A DNA stretch of 64,000 nt from NCBI RefSeq assembly GCF_021462285.1, contig NZ_CP082787.1, positions 1,550,001 through 1,614,000 on the forward strand, given 5' to 3'. This document shows positions 9,405 to 18,679 of the stretch, piece after piece; position 1 is the stretch's first letter; the number at the start of each line of letters is the position of its first letter. The stretch is from Serratia entomophila. GTDB taxonomy: Bacteria > Pseudomonadota > Gammaproteobacteria > Enterobacterales > Enterobacteriaceae. The translations under genes were made by a program, and so were the position numbers. Under the pieces are notes generated by a model that worked only from the letters and a program-made list of their open reading frames with translations, made no database searches and was not told where the DNA came from.

Positions 9405-11030
9405 TCATGCCGCCGGCAGCGAGATCGCCTGATCGAAACTGTTTGGCGTTGCCATGCGCCACATGCGGGCGTAAAAGTCGCTTTTAATCTCCTTTTGCAG
9501 CAGCGCGCCGGGTTCCAGGTAATAGTAGATATCGGCATAGACCTTGATTTCGGTCGGCGTGATGCGGCGCAGCATATGGTGCGAGGTCAGCTGTTCCGGG
9601 CGGCTGACGCCGGCCGCCGCCAGCATTTCCGCCAGCGCTTTTACCGTATTCTGGTGGAAGTGGTAAACGCGCTCGGCCTTGTTCGGCACCACCAGCGCTT
9701 TTTGCCGCAGCGGGTCCTGCGTGGCGACGCCGGTAGGGCAGTGGTTGGTGTGGCAGCTTTGCGACTGAATGCAGCCGACGGCGAACATAAAGCCGCGTGC
9801 CGAGTTCACCCAGTCGGCGCCCAGCACCAGCACGCTGGCGATGTCGAAGGCGCTGATGATCTTGCCGCTGGCGCCGATCTTGATCTGGTCGCGCAGCCCA
9901 CAGCCCACCAGGGTGTTGTGCACGAACAACAGCCCTTCGCGCAGCGGCATGCCCATATAGTTGGATAGCTCGAGCGGCGCGGCACCGGTGCCGCCTTCCT
10001 TGCCGTCCACCACGATAAAGTCCGGCAGGATGTGGGTGTGCAGCATCGCCTTGACGATGGCGACAAACTCCCAGGGATGGCCGATACACAGCTTGAAGCC
10101 AATGGGTTTGCCGCCGGAAAGCTCACGCAGCTGCTGAATGAAATGCATCATTTCCACCGGCGTGGTGAAAGCGCTGTGCGAGGCCGGAGAAATACAGTCT
10201 TCCCCCTGCGGCACGCCGCGGGTCGCAGCGATTTCCGCATCCACCTTCTTCGCCGGCAATATGCCGCCGTGGCCGGGTTTGGCGCCCTGGCTGAGTTTTA
10301 TCTCGATCATCTTCACCTGCGGGCTGCGCGCCTGATCGGCAAAGCGCCGGGGATCGAAATGGCCGTCGGCGGTGCGGCAGCCGAAATAGCCGCTGCCCAG
10401 CTCCCAAACCAGATCGCCGCCGTTTTCACGGTGATAGCGGCTGATGCTGCCTTCGCCGGTGTCGTGGTAGAAGTTGCCCTTCGCCGCCCCGAGGTTGAGG
10501 GCGCGGATGGCGTTGGCGGACAGCGCGCCGAAGCTCATGGCAGAAATATTGAATATCGACGCGGAGTAGGGTTGGGTACAGGCTGGGCCGCCAATGGCGA
10601 TGCGAAAGCTGGTGGGATCGGATACCTCGACCGGGCGCATGGAGTGGCCGATGCATTCATAGCCGGTTTGATATACGTCCAGCAGGGTGCCGAAGGGTTT
10701 GTCGCCCATCTCGTTTTTGGCGCGGCGGTAGACCAGCGTGCGTTGGGTGCGTGAAAACGGGATCTGCTCATTGTCCTGCTCCAGGAAATACTGCCGCAGC
10801 TCCGGGCGGATAAATTCAAAGAAGAAGCGCAGGCGGCCAATGATGGGGTAGTTGCGGCAAATCGCGTGGCGTTGCTGGGTGAGATCGTAAATGCCCAGCG
10901 CCACCAGGCTGCCAAAGGCGAGGGCCGGCAGCCAAAACCAGGGGTGGTCTAACATCAGCGCCAGGAAAAACAGGGTAAGCAGAATGCTCAACGCAAAACA
11001 GGTGTAACGGCTGAATAAGGATGACTTCAT
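9405..11030 (-). CDS. FMN-binding glutamate synthase family protein
   Basis: About 541 aa. Two membrane helices at the N-terminus (about 8-50) are followed by the FMN/(3Fe-4S) synthase barrel of glutamate synthase large subunit. The barrel shows KPGHGGILPAKKV, VVDGKEGGTGAAP and the cluster-binding Cys set in GCIQSQSCHTNHCPTG. The amidotransferase domain and the structural C-terminal domain of GltB are absent, so it is a free-standing barrel anchored to the membrane. The start at 11030 has AGGAG six bases upstream. No partner gene is adjacent. The substrate is unknown. Confidence 0.88.
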   Translation of the reverse strand: MKSSLFSRYTCFALSILLTLFFLALMLDHPWFWLPALAFGSLVALGIYDLTQQRHAICRNYPIIGRLRFFFEFIRPELRQYFLEQDNEQIPFSRTQRTLVYRRAKNEMGDKPFGTLLDVYQTGYECIGHSMRPVEVSDPTSFRIAIGGPACTQPYSASIFNISAMSFGALSANAIRALNLGAAKGNFYHDTGEGSISRYHRENGGDLVWELGSGYFGCRTADGHFDPRRFADQARSPQVKMIEIKLSQGAKPGHGGILPAKKVDAEIAATRGVPQGEDCISPASHSAFTTPVEMMHFIQQLRELSGGKPIGFKLCIGHPWEFVAIVKAMLHTHILPDFIVVDGKEGGTGAAPLELSNYMGMPLREGLLFVHNTLVGCGLRDQIKIGASGKIISAFDIASVLVLGADWVNSARGFMFAVGCIQSQSCHTNHCPTGVATQDPLRQKALVVPNKAERVYHFHQNTVKALAEMLAAAGVSRPEQLTSHHMLRRITPTEIKVYADIYYYLEPGALLQKEIKSDFYARMWRMATPNSFDQAISLPAA

Positions 11031-11183
11031 AACATCTCCTGATGTTTTTTTTGATCCAGACGACATGACTCACGGGAAATTCCTGAGCAGATCTTAATCA
11101 ATGGACGAGGAGTGTTATGTAGCTGTTGCTGCTATGTCGCTTATTGTTACATTAATTTAACCTGGCGACGGCGGAAGGTTGCC

Positions 11184-11199
11184 GCGCGGCATGCCGCGC
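11184..11199 (-). terminator. possible terminator after the LuxR-type gene
   Basis: GCGCGGCATGCCGCGC is a perfect 16-bp palindrome 16 bases past the regulator stop. It lacks a good T-run on either strand, so it is only a possible terminator. Confidence 0.35.
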
Positions 11200-11214
11200 A
11201 ACAATCTGGAAGGG

Positions 11215-11820
11215 TTACTTGCCGGCGACGAAGATGGTGCTCATGCTGCGCAGCCGCAGCTTCTTCATCGCGCTGTATTTCTGCGAAAAGATGGTTTTGG
11301 GGTGCGTGCCGCGCTTTTCCGCGATGTGCAGCAGGCTGTCGCCGCGCAGCAGGTTAAAAATAACGTCGCTTTCCGCCGGGCTGAGCTCGCGGGTTTTTTG
11401 CACTTTGATCCCGCCAGGCTCTTTGCTTTCCAGCAAATTCTGTATTTTTTCCTGCAGCGAATAAAGCGGGATACGGGTAGACACCAACTCAACGGAGATA
11501 CCCAGTATCGACAGCAGTTTCACTACGCGCTCATCATCATAGAACACCAGAATGCGCGTCTTGGTGTTGTACTGCTGGTGCAGGGACACCAGGCTTTCAA
11601 TCACGTTGACACTCTGCTCCAGATTTTGCGAAGTGAAGATCAGCGCGATATCGTGCTTGATGATTTTTTCCGCTTTGGCGCCGCCATGCATAAAGTCGGA
11701 AAAGAGCCGGATATCGTAAGGGCCGTAGTGTTTTTTCAGCAGCACTGAAAGGCCGACGTAGCTGTACTTACACTCACTAATCACCAGAACATTGTTTTTA
11801 GACATAATGGCAAACACCAT
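11215..11820 (-). CDS. LuxR-type helix-turn-helix regulator next to the fimbrial operon
   Basis: Up to 201 aa. The N-terminal 125 residues have the alternating pattern of a receiver-like domain (NNVLVISECKYS, DIALIFTSQN, TRILVFYDD) without a clear phospho-acceptor set. The C-terminal 60 residues form a LuxR-type DNA-binding domain (ELSPAESDVIFNLLRG, then HPKTIFSQKYSAMKKL). It starts 6 bp after the EAL gene stop, without an obvious ribosome site, so it is probably translationally coupled; ATG 11805 is an alternative start. The arrangement resembles atypical regulators near fimbrial genes such as FimW. It probably acts on the divergent fimA promoter (inference). Confidence 0.8.
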   Translation of the reverse strand: MVFAIMSKNNVLVISECKYSYVGLSVLLKKHYGPYDIRLFSDFMHGGAKAEKIIKHDIALIFTSQNLEQSVNVIESLVSLHQQYNTKTRILVFYDDERVVKLLSILGISVELVSTRIPLYSLQEKIQNLLESKEPGGIKVQKTRELSPAESDVIFNLLRGDSLLHIAEKRGTHPKTIFSQKYSAMKKLRLRSMSTIFVAGK

Positions 11821-11826
11821 ACTGAG

Positions 11827-12543
11827 TTAAAAGTATTTGGCTGTGAGAAGTGAGTTCAAATCCATAATGCTGGATTCCTTCCACAGCTTTCCCTGCAGTG
11901 CGTAATATGGCATTTCGTCTAGCCATTTTTTATGTTCGGGAGTTTCAACTCCTTCGATGATTACCTTGTAATGATTAAGGTAAAAAAAACGCAGCAAAGC
12001 GCGCATCAAACCCGCTCCGCCGGACTTCTTCATAAAGTCCCACAGCAGAAAACGGTCGAGCTTAACGAAGCGGAACTGGCTGTTATACAAGGCGGAAAAA
12101 CCGGCATAACCAGAACCAAAATCATCGAGCCAAAATGAATAACTATTCAATGAAGGATCGCCATGAACGCGATCCTTCACCAGCCGGGTTGAATTTTCGC
12201 TGATTTCAAAATGAATACAGCGCATGGCGTTAATTCTTTCGGCAAAACGGCTATTGGCCAATGATTGCAAAGAATAATCATCCACATTCAGGGTGGCGAT
12301 CACCTGATTTTCATAAAACCAGTGTTTATATTTATCAATCAGATTTACCTGATCCAACAAAATCCCAATGCGGGTTTCGCTATCGGCATGGCGAAAAAAC
12401 TGTTCAGGAGAGAAATGCGCGTATTCACTGTTAAACGTGAAGCGGGACAGGCATTCAACCGCCAGCAATTGCCCGTTTTTGGCAAACATCGGCTGAAAAA
12501 CATAATTAATGCCGTTATTTTTCTCTCTGAAAGAACCGCTCAT
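11827..12543 (-). CDS. stand-alone EAL-domain cyclic-di-GMP phosphodiesterase
   Basis: A 238-aa protein that is only an EAL domain, with no membrane helix or sensor part. The main catalytic positions appear kept: ECLSR as the ExLxR motif, Asn in TLNVDD, Glu in HFEISEN, DDFGSGYAGFS, Lys in VKLDRF, EGVET and the final QG in LQGKLW. It is therefore probably active in hydrolysing c-di-GMP, although the EAL triplet itself is changed to ECL. It is the first gene of a two-gene unit with the LuxR-type regulator, divergent from fimA across 524 bp, which points to c-di-GMP control of fimbriae. Confidence 0.87.
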   Translation of the reverse strand: MSGSFREKNNGINYVFQPMFAKNGQLLAVECLSRFTFNSEYAHFSPEQFFRHADSETRIGILLDQVNLIDKYKHWFYENQVIATLNVDDYSLQSLANSRFAERINAMRCIHFEISENSTRLVKDRVHGDPSLNSYSFWLDDFGSGYAGFSALYNSQFRFVKLDRFLLWDFMKKSGGAGLMRALLRFFYLNHYKVIIEGVETPEHKKWLDEMPYYALQGKLWKESSIMDLNSLLTAKYF

Positions 12544-13067
12544 GTCCCAATCCTTGGGTTTATGTGTAACCCGTTGATTTTAAGTTAAAAAAAGAAACGC
12601 ACTCCGTTGTTTATTGGTAAATTTCTTATTTTACTGCGTTCAACAGACTCGGCGCTTCCAGACAGGCAAGCGGCGCCGTTGTTGGCGGCATCAACGTGCT
12701 TCAAGTTGTTTCAAAATGTAAATATAAAGAACAATATCCTGCTTTTCGCCGCTTATGGCAAACTGATGAACTCTTAGGCTTTCTATAGCACAGATTATGC
12801 CCATTGGTTTGAATCGTCAATATCGATAGATGGGTATTGACCGATAGTTTTTTCCTATCAAGACGGCTGGTGTGAATGTTTTAAACTATTTACCACTAGG
12901 AATAATCTTGGATTATATTGCGCCCCGCAGTGGATTCATCGAAGCAACATTCCTTTTCAGCAAGGAGTGCTATCGCTGAATGTATGCTCAGTGTCGGCGT
13001 ATATATAGGCGCTATATATATTAGCCCGTCACTGAATCGATTATTTTATTGTTCTATGGAGCTGGAA
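12544..13067. promoter_or_regulatory. long regulatory region between the EAL gene and fimA
   Basis: 524 bp with no convincing gene. It holds an inverted repeat of GTCAATA and TATTGAC (12816-12822 and 12835-12841, 12-base loop). A CRP half-site-like TGTGA sits at 12871-12875. An AT-rich palindrome TATATATAG-GCG-CTATATATA lies at 13000-13020, 47 bp before the fimA start. I found no long flanking repeats of the kind that bound the E. coli fimS switch. Confidence 0.5.
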
Positions 13068-13607
13068 ATGAAAAAAGTATTATTGCCTTTGGCCGCGCTG
13101 GTATTGTCCGTAACTGCTTCCAACGCAATGGCTGCAAATGGCACCGTTAAATTCACCGGTGAAATCAAACAGTCTACCTGCCAGGTGACTAGCGATACTC
13201 AAAATAAAGAAGTTTACCTGGGCACTTACCCAACTTCTACTTTCCAAAACGTCGGTGACAAATCAGCTTCTAAAGCTTTCCAGATCTCCCTGGAAAAATG
13301 TGATGCCGGCGATTACAGCCTGCGTTTCGACGGTAACACCGTTGCCGGCAACCCAGACCTGCTGTCCGTAAGCAACGTAGGTGGCACTGGCGCTGCGGCT
13401 ACCGGCGTGGGCATCGAAATCACCGACAACAACGGCAAGCCTTTCGCTATCGGCGATGGCACCAACATCAATGACGACGTCGCGAAAGTGAGCGTTGCCG
13501 CAGACGGTAAAGCGACCTTCAACCTGCAGGCTCGTTACCGTTCATTCGCCGGCGTGACCGCGGGTCTGGCTAACGCCACCAGCCCGTTCACCATCGAATA
13601 CAAGTAA
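13068..13607 (+). CDS. fimA: type 1 fimbrial major subunit
   Basis: A 179-aa pilin. A Sec signal (MKKVLLPLAALVLSVTASNAMA) is followed by the pilin domain with the conserved Cys pair (STCQV and LEKCDA), a donor-strand-exchange-like N-terminus (NGTVKFTGEI) and the usual last residues (PFTIEYK, penultimate Tyr). GGAG six bases upstream fixes the start; the frame is open further upstream but lacks a signal peptide there. First gene of the fimbrial operon, exported and polymerised outside the cell. The operon matches the four-gene S. marcescens fimABCD layout. Confidence 0.93.
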   Translation: MKKVLLPLAALVLSVTASNAMAANGTVKFTGEIKQSTCQVTSDTQNKEVYLGTYPTSTFQNVGDKSASKAFQISLEKCDAGDYSLRFDGNTVAGNPDLLSVSNVGGTGAAATGVGIEITDNNGKPFAIGDGTNINDDVAKVSVAADGKATFNLQARYRSFAGVTAGLANATSPFTIEYK

Positions 13608-13656
13608 TTGATCTTTTAGGACACCAATGGCCAAGGATGGCCCGTAGAGGAATCCG

Positions 13657-14343
13657 ATGAAAAAGTTCTTTGTTGCTCTGTTGATGCTCGGCACTTTTAG
13701 CAGCCACGCCGGGATCCAGGTAGATGCCACCCGCGTGATCTATAAAGGTACGGATAAATCCGCCTCGCTGCCGATTCATAACGACGCCGCCGAAGCCTAT
13801 ATGGTGCAAACCTGGCTGGATACCGGCGACAGAAATCAGGTGCCGAAGAATCTGCCTATCGTGGTGGTTCCACCCATTCTGAAGCTGGACGCCACTAAAA
13901 CCGCCATTTTGCGTTTCATCTATTCCGGCAACGGTTTCCCGCAGGATAAGGAAACGCTGCTGTGGATCAACGTGCAGGAAATTCCGCCGGCGCCGAAGCA
14001 GGAAAACGTGCTGCAGGTTGCGGTACGCACCCGAATCAAACTTTTTTACCGACCGGTGGCGTTGAAAACGACGCTGGAAGAGCAAGTGCAAAAATTGCGC
14101 TGGCAGCGTGAAGGCTCACGTCTGCAGGTGATTAACGATGGCCCGCTGCACATTACCTTTGGGGCGCTGCATTTGAAAAACAGCGCGGGCAAGAGCGTGG
14201 ATGTGGACGCCAACATGGTGAATCCGGGCGATCGCCTGTCGATCAACATCCCTGCGGGCGTTAGCGTTAATAACAAGATTTCTTTTAGTTATATCAATGA
14301 TTTTGGCGGTAGAACGGAAGTCAAGGACGTTCCAGTACAATAA
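13657..14343 (+). CDS. fimC: periplasmic fimbrial chaperone (PapD/FimC type)
   Basis: A 228-aa chaperone with a signal peptide (MKKFFVALLMLGTFSSHAG) and two immunoglobulin-like domains. The family strings are present: RVIYKGTDKSASLPIHN, PPILKLDATKTAILRFIYSG (family G1/F1 area) and ETLLWINVQEIPP, with a basic RIKLFYRP segment. It caps pilin subunits by donor-strand complementation and delivers them to the usher. It lies 49 bp after fimA and 12 bp before the usher. In S. marcescens nomenclature it would be fimB; the symbol here follows E. coli. Confidence 0.93.
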   Translation: MKKFFVALLMLGTFSSHAGIQVDATRVIYKGTDKSASLPIHNDAAEAYMVQTWLDTGDRNQVPKNLPIVVVPPILKLDATKTAILRFIYSGNGFPQDKETLLWINVQEIPPAPKQENVLQVAVRTRIKLFYRPVALKTTLEEQVQKLRWQREGSRLQVINDGPLHITFGALHLKNSAGKSVDVDANMVNPGDRLSINIPAGVSVNNKISFSYINDFGGRTEVKDVPVQ

Positions 14344-14355
14344 GAGAGACAGGGA

Positions 14356-16950
14356 ATGGCAAATCAACGAAAAGTGGCATGCGCAACGACACGGCTGACG
14401 CAGCTGATCCGGATTGCAATCATTGCCGCCGGCGCGCCGATGCTTTGGAGCGAGGCGGCGCTGGCAGAATTTAACATGTCGTTTGTTCACGGCAATGAAA
14501 ACCTGAGCAATGCCGAAGCCGTTGCCCAGGGTGATGCTTTGCAACCGGGCGTTTACCCTTTTGATATCTACGTCAACCTGAACCAGGTCGACCATAAGGA
14601 TGTTACTTTTCGTCAGGTAAAAGGGCAGGTGGCGTCTCAACCCTGCCTGAAACTCGAAGACCTGCAGAACTACGGCATTAAGCTGCCGGAAAATTTGCCG
14701 GCAGGCAGCTGCGTGGATTTGGCGGCGCTGGTGGAAGGCGCTACCGTCAGCTACGACGCCGCAGTGCAGCAGATAGCTATCTCCGTGCCGCAAAATATGA
14801 TGGATCTGAGCGCGGTAGGCGCAATTCCGGCCAGCATGTATGACAAGGGCATCAATGCGCTGTTCGCCAACTATACCTTTAACTACAACAAAAACAGCTA
14901 TCGCAGCAACGACGCGGATGACAGCGAATACGCCTTCCTGGCGCTGAACAGCGGCCTCAACCTGGGCAGATGGCGCCTGCGCAATAACTCTACGCTGGAT
15001 AAACAGAGCGGCAGCGGCAGCAACTGGACTAACGTTTCCTCTTGGGCTGAAACCGATATTGCGCCATGGCGCAGCCGTATGATCATTGGCCAGGCCAGCA
15101 CCAACAATAACGTGTTCGGCGCCTTCCAATTCCGTGGGGTGCAACTCTCCAGCGTCGACGACATGCTGCCGGACAGCCTGCGCGGCTATGCGCCGGTGGT
15201 CCGCGGCGTGGCGGCGACCAACGCCCGCGTGGAGATCCGCCAGAACGGCTACGTTATTTACAGCACCAACGTCGCGCCGGGCCCTTTCGAGATCCATGAC
15301 GTTTACCCGCATACCAACAACGGTGACCTGATCGTCACCGTCAATGAAGCTGACGGCTCACATAAGACCTTCAGCGTGGCTTACTCTTCCGTGGCGAACA
15401 TGCTGCGCGAAGGCATTTGGAACTTCCAGCTGACGGCCGGTAAGTATCACAACGGCAGCGGCGGCTACCAGCCGAACCTGATCCAGGGCACGCTGGCGCG
15501 CGGCATGAACTATGGCCTGACGCCGTTCGGCGGGGTGGTGATGGCTGAGCACTATCGCTCGGCCGCCTTGGGGGTCGGTAAAAGTCTCGGCTCCTGGGGC
15601 GCGGTGTCGGTGGATGGGTCTGTTTCAGACACCGAACTGGCGAACGGCGATCGCAAGCAGGGCCAGAGTTTCCGTTTTCTGTACTCCAAGTCGCTTAACC
15701 AGATGGGCACCAACTTCCAGTTGGCGGGTTACCGCTATGCCACCTCCGGTTATTACGATCTCAGCGACGCCGTCGCAGAACGCAACCGCTGGCGCAACGG
15801 CGTTTACGCCAATGATTATTGGGATCCGAACGATCTGCAACCCGGCCAGCCTTCCTGGAGCAACAACCAGAAACGCACCCGTTATACCGAGCGCTACGGC
15901 AACAAGCGTGAGCGCGTCGAGCTGTCGCTCAGCCAGCAGCTGTGGGCGGGCGCCAGCCTGTACGCCAACCTCAGCCACCAGAACTACTGGGGAGTGTCCG
16001 GCAACGATCGCACCATTCAGCTGGGCTATAACGACGGCTTCAAGCGCATTTCATACGGCGTCTATGTGCAGGATACGCGCGGGCAATACGGTTATTCCGA
16101 TCGCAGCGTCAACCTTACCGTGTCGATCCCGCTGGATTGGGGGCAGAACAACAACTCCACCACCGCCAACTTTAGCGCGGCGCACAGCAAGCAGAGCGGC
16201 GACAGCTACTCGACCGGCATCAGCGGCACCATGCTGGACGATCGCCGCATGAACTACTCGGTGTCTACCGGGCATACGCAGTCTTCGGGCCAGAGCAGCA
16301 ACCTGAACCTCGGCTACAGCAGCAGCATCGGCAACATCGATGGCAGCTATGCGTACAGCAATAAATATCGTCAGGCCGGGCTTGGCCTGTCCGGCGGCCT
16401 GCTGGTTCACTCCGGCGGCGCGACGCTGACGCAGCCGCTGCAGAACACCATCTTGCTGGTGGAAGCCAAAGACGCCAAAGGCGTGCGGCTGGAGAATCAG
16501 CCGGGCGTGACGATCGACCGCTTTGGTTACGCGGTAGTGCCATCGGCCAACCCGTATCGCTACAACTACGTTGCGTTGCGCACCGAGGACTTCGGGCCAG
16601 GGCTGGACGTGCCAATCGCCAGCAAGCAGGTGGTGCCGACGGAAAAATCGGTGGTGAAGGTCACCTTCGATACCTTTAAAGGGGTCAGCCTGTTGATTCA
16701 TGCGCGAATGGGCGACAACGATTACCCGGCCATCGGCGCCGGCGTCTTCAACGAAGACGGCCGCAACAGCGGCACCGTGGGGCTGAACGGCGATACCTAT
16801 GTCTCCGGCGTTAAACCGGGTGAAAAATTGACGATTAAGTGGGGCCCGAACGCCAGCCAGCAGTGCGTACTGCCAATCCCGGCCAGTGTGGGTAACCAAC
16901 AAACCGGTATGGGATATCAGGAACTGACTCTGCAATGCCAAAAACTCTAA
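14356..16950 (+). CDS. fimD: outer-membrane fimbrial usher
   Basis: An 864-aa usher (E. coli FimD 878). A signal peptide ends near AALAEFNM, followed by the N-terminal chaperone-binding domain (FVHGNENLSN), the long beta-barrel with the plug domain (RGYAPVVRGVAATNARVEI region) and two C-terminal plug-like domains ending in CVLPIPASVG and a last Cys. It forms the secretion pore that orders and assembles subunits. The final Cys pair near 835 and 862 is typical. The adhesin gene starts 9 bp past its stop. In S. marcescens nomenclature it would be fimC. Confidence 0.95.
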   Translation: MANQRKVACATTRLTQLIRIAIIAAGAPMLWSEAALAEFNMSFVHGNENLSNAEAVAQGDALQPGVYPFDIYVNLNQVDHKDVTFRQVKGQVASQPCLKLEDLQNYGIKLPENLPAGSCVDLAALVEGATVSYDAAVQQIAISVPQNMMDLSAVGAIPASMYDKGINALFANYTFNYNKNSYRSNDADDSEYAFLALNSGLNLGRWRLRNNSTLDKQSGSGSNWTNVSSWAETDIAPWRSRMIIGQASTNNNVFGAFQFRGVQLSSVDDMLPDSLRGYAPVVRGVAATNARVEIRQNGYVIYSTNVAPGPFEIHDVYPHTNNGDLIVTVNEADGSHKTFSVAYSSVANMLREGIWNFQLTAGKYHNGSGGYQPNLIQGTLARGMNYGLTPFGGVVMAEHYRSAALGVGKSLGSWGAVSVDGSVSDTELANGDRKQGQSFRFLYSKSLNQMGTNFQLAGYRYATSGYYDLSDAVAERNRWRNGVYANDYWDPNDLQPGQPSWSNNQKRTRYTERYGNKRERVELSLSQQLWAGASLYANLSHQNYWGVSGNDRTIQLGYNDGFKRISYGVYVQDTRGQYGYSDRSVNLTVSIPLDWGQNNNSTTANFSAAHSKQSGDSYSTGISGTMLDDRRMNYSVSTGHTQSSGQSSNLNLGYSSSIGNIDGSYAYSNKYRQAGLGLSGGLLVHSGGATLTQPLQNTILLVEAKDAKGVRLENQPGVTIDRFGYAVVPSANPYRYNYVALRTEDFGPGLDVPIASKQVVPTEKSVVKVTFDTFKGVSLLIHARMGDNDYPAIGAGVFNEDGRNSGTVGLNGDTYVSGVKPGEKLTIKWGPNASQQCVLPIPASVGNQQTGMGYQELTLQCQKL

Positions 16951-16958
16951 GGTGCACC

Positions 16959-18032
16959 ATGAAATTGAACACATTCGGACGTAATACGCTTCTGTCGGTT
17001 TTGGGCCTGGCGGCATTGGCGATGGCGCAGCAGGCGGCGGCGATGCAGTGCCGCTTCGGCAACTCGACGGGCTCCAAAAACCCGACCGGCAGCGTAACCC
17101 AGGATATCGACGTTGGGCGGCCAATCGTGCTGGCCGCCAGCGACTTTGTGGCGGGCAACCTGATCTGGCGTTCGCAGAACTTTACCTCTACCTTCACCTG
17201 CTGGGATACCGATAACTTCCCGCGGGGGGAACACGCTTATATCTACTGGAACCCGCAGAACTCCTTCGGCGCGTTGGATAAATCGCTGGCGATCGGCGTG
17301 TCGATCAATGGCATCGACTATGACGCGATCAACCTGAAGCAAAGCGGCAAGAATCCGACCGGCCCCGATCTCGGGCCGGGCACCAAACCGGGGAGCAACA
17401 AAAAGAAGGCCGATCCCCAGGCGGTTACCGCCAGCTATTCGGTGTATATCAAAGCGACCGGCGTGAAGCCGCCGGCCGGCAATTTTACGCCGCTGGGGCG
17501 CGCTTCACTGTTCCAGATTGACGGCGTGGGCGGCCTGAACGCCACCAAAGACAGCAACTTCAACGCCTATATCAAAGGCCTGGACAAGATCCGCGTGATC
17601 CAGTGCAACCCGCAGATCACCGTGCTGGCCAACAACGGCGCCAGCGTCGACTTCGGCGTGTTGAGCACCACCAGCGCCAAAACCGGCACCGTCGCCAAGC
17701 AGGTGCCGTTTGATATCAAAGCCAGCCTGAGCGGCGGCGAGTGCGCGGGGCAATCGCTGCAGGCCAGCTTCAGCAGCACCAACGCCGATCCGTCGGATAA
17801 CACGCAGATCCTGCCCACCACCAAACCGGGCGTGGCGATCTTCCTGACCCAGCAGCGTGACACCAACAAGAAGCCAATCCCGCTGCAAACCAACGTCGAC
17901 TTCGGCGGGATGCTGCAGGATAAGCAGAATGAAGTGAAGGAGACCTTCATCGCCAATTTGAAATGGTTGACCAACAGCCCGACGCCGGGGGTATTCAACG
18001 CCACGGCCAACGTTGACGTCACCTTCAAATAG
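16959..18032 (+). CDS. fimbrial tip adhesin
   Basis: A 357-aa two-domain protein. A signal peptide (about 1-28, ending QQAAA) precedes an N-terminal receptor-binding domain (to about 215) with Cys in MQCRFG and FTCWDT and a flexible GTKPGSNKKKADP insert. The C-terminal pilin domain starts near VIQCNPQITV, with the second Cys in GGECAGQ and a typical NATANVDVTFK end. The start at 16959 follows AAGGTG. As last gene of the operon it takes the FimH role, called fimD in S. marcescens. Receptor specificity cannot be read from the sequence. Confidence 0.87.
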   Translation: MKLNTFGRNTLLSVLGLAALAMAQQAAAMQCRFGNSTGSKNPTGSVTQDIDVGRPIVLAASDFVAGNLIWRSQNFTSTFTCWDTDNFPRGEHAYIYWNPQNSFGALDKSLAIGVSINGIDYDAINLKQSGKNPTGPDLGPGTKPGSNKKKADPQAVTASYSVYIKATGVKPPAGNFTPLGRASLFQIDGVGGLNATKDSNFNAYIKGLDKIRVIQCNPQITVLANNGASVDFGVLSTTSAKTGTVAKQVPFDIKASLSGGECAGQSLQASFSSTNADPSDNTQILPTTKPGVAIFLTQQRDTNKKPIPLQTNVDFGGMLQDKQNEVKETFIANLKWLTNSPTPGVFNATANVDVTFK

Positions 18033-18122
18033 CCTGGGTGGCGGCAATAAAAAAGGGTTCAGCTTAGTGAACTGCACCCCAAATGTTGGACAGGTCATCT
18101 GACATTTGGAGGTGCAGTTTTT

Positions 18123-18641
18123 ATGAAATATTCACTCCCGTTCAAACTCGACGTAGTCCGGTACTATCTTACCGGACACGGCAGCCAAAGGCAGACCGCG
18201 AGAAAATTCTCTGTCGCCCATGTCCAGCTACGTCGCTGGATTGCGGCCTATCAACATCATGGTGAGCCAGGGCTGCAACCCGGACGGCAACGACATTACA
18301 CACCCGAATTTAAGCTCTCTGTCGTCGAGTTTGCCCTCTCCAATCCTTTTTCTTTAGCGGACGTTGCCGCACAATTTGATATCCCCTCATACACGACGCT
18401 GGAACACTGGGTTAAGCTCTATCAGGAGAATGGGGCCGAAGCCCTCAACCGGAACCAGCGTGGTCGCCGAATGTATCAGCATCCCAAAACACCCCATGCG
18501 GATAAGTCGCCAGATGAGTTGACCCCCGAAGAGATGCGGGAGGAAATCGAGTTTTTACGCGCTCAGAATGACTACATAAAAAAGCTGAGAGCCTTGATGC
18601 AGGAAAACGATGCCCGGGCACGGCGGAAAGGGCAAAAATAG
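18123..18641 (+). CDS. IS150-type OrfA (helix-turn-helix protein)
   Basis: A 172-aa DNA-binding protein (IS150 OrfA 173). Two helix-turn-helix parts are visible (KFSVAHVQLRRWIAAYQHHG and QFDIPSYTTLEHWVKLYQEN) and a leucine-rich dimerisation helix near the end (EEIEFLRAQNDYIKKLRALM). A slippery A_AAA_AAG heptamer in the correct register lies at 18578-18584. There, -1 frameshifting leads into the orfB frame, which is open from the slip site onward, giving the OrfAB transposase. It binds the terminal repeats. Confidence 0.92.
   Translation: MKYSLPFKLDVVRYYLTGHGSQRQTARKFSVAHVQLRRWIAAYQHHGEPGLQPGRQRHYTPEFKLSVVEFALSNPFSLADVAAQFDIPSYTTLEHWVKLYQENGAEALNRNQRGRRMYQHPKTPHADKSPDELTPEEMREEIEFLRAQNDYIKKLRALMQENDARARRKGQK
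18578..18584 (+). promoter_or_regulatory. programmed -1 frameshift site in the IS
   Basis: AAAAAAG read as A_AAA_AAG in the orfA frame (ATA AAA AAG). The -1 frame stays open from here into orfB with no stop. Confidence 0.8.
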
Positions 18642-18679
18642 TCACGGCATTAAGGCAAGAGCACCGTTTAGACAGGCTG

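Noticed and set aside
12544..13067. possible fimS-type invertible promoter
   Set aside because: The inverted repeats found are short and do not flank a promoter-sized segment, and no FimB/FimE-type recombinase is nearby.
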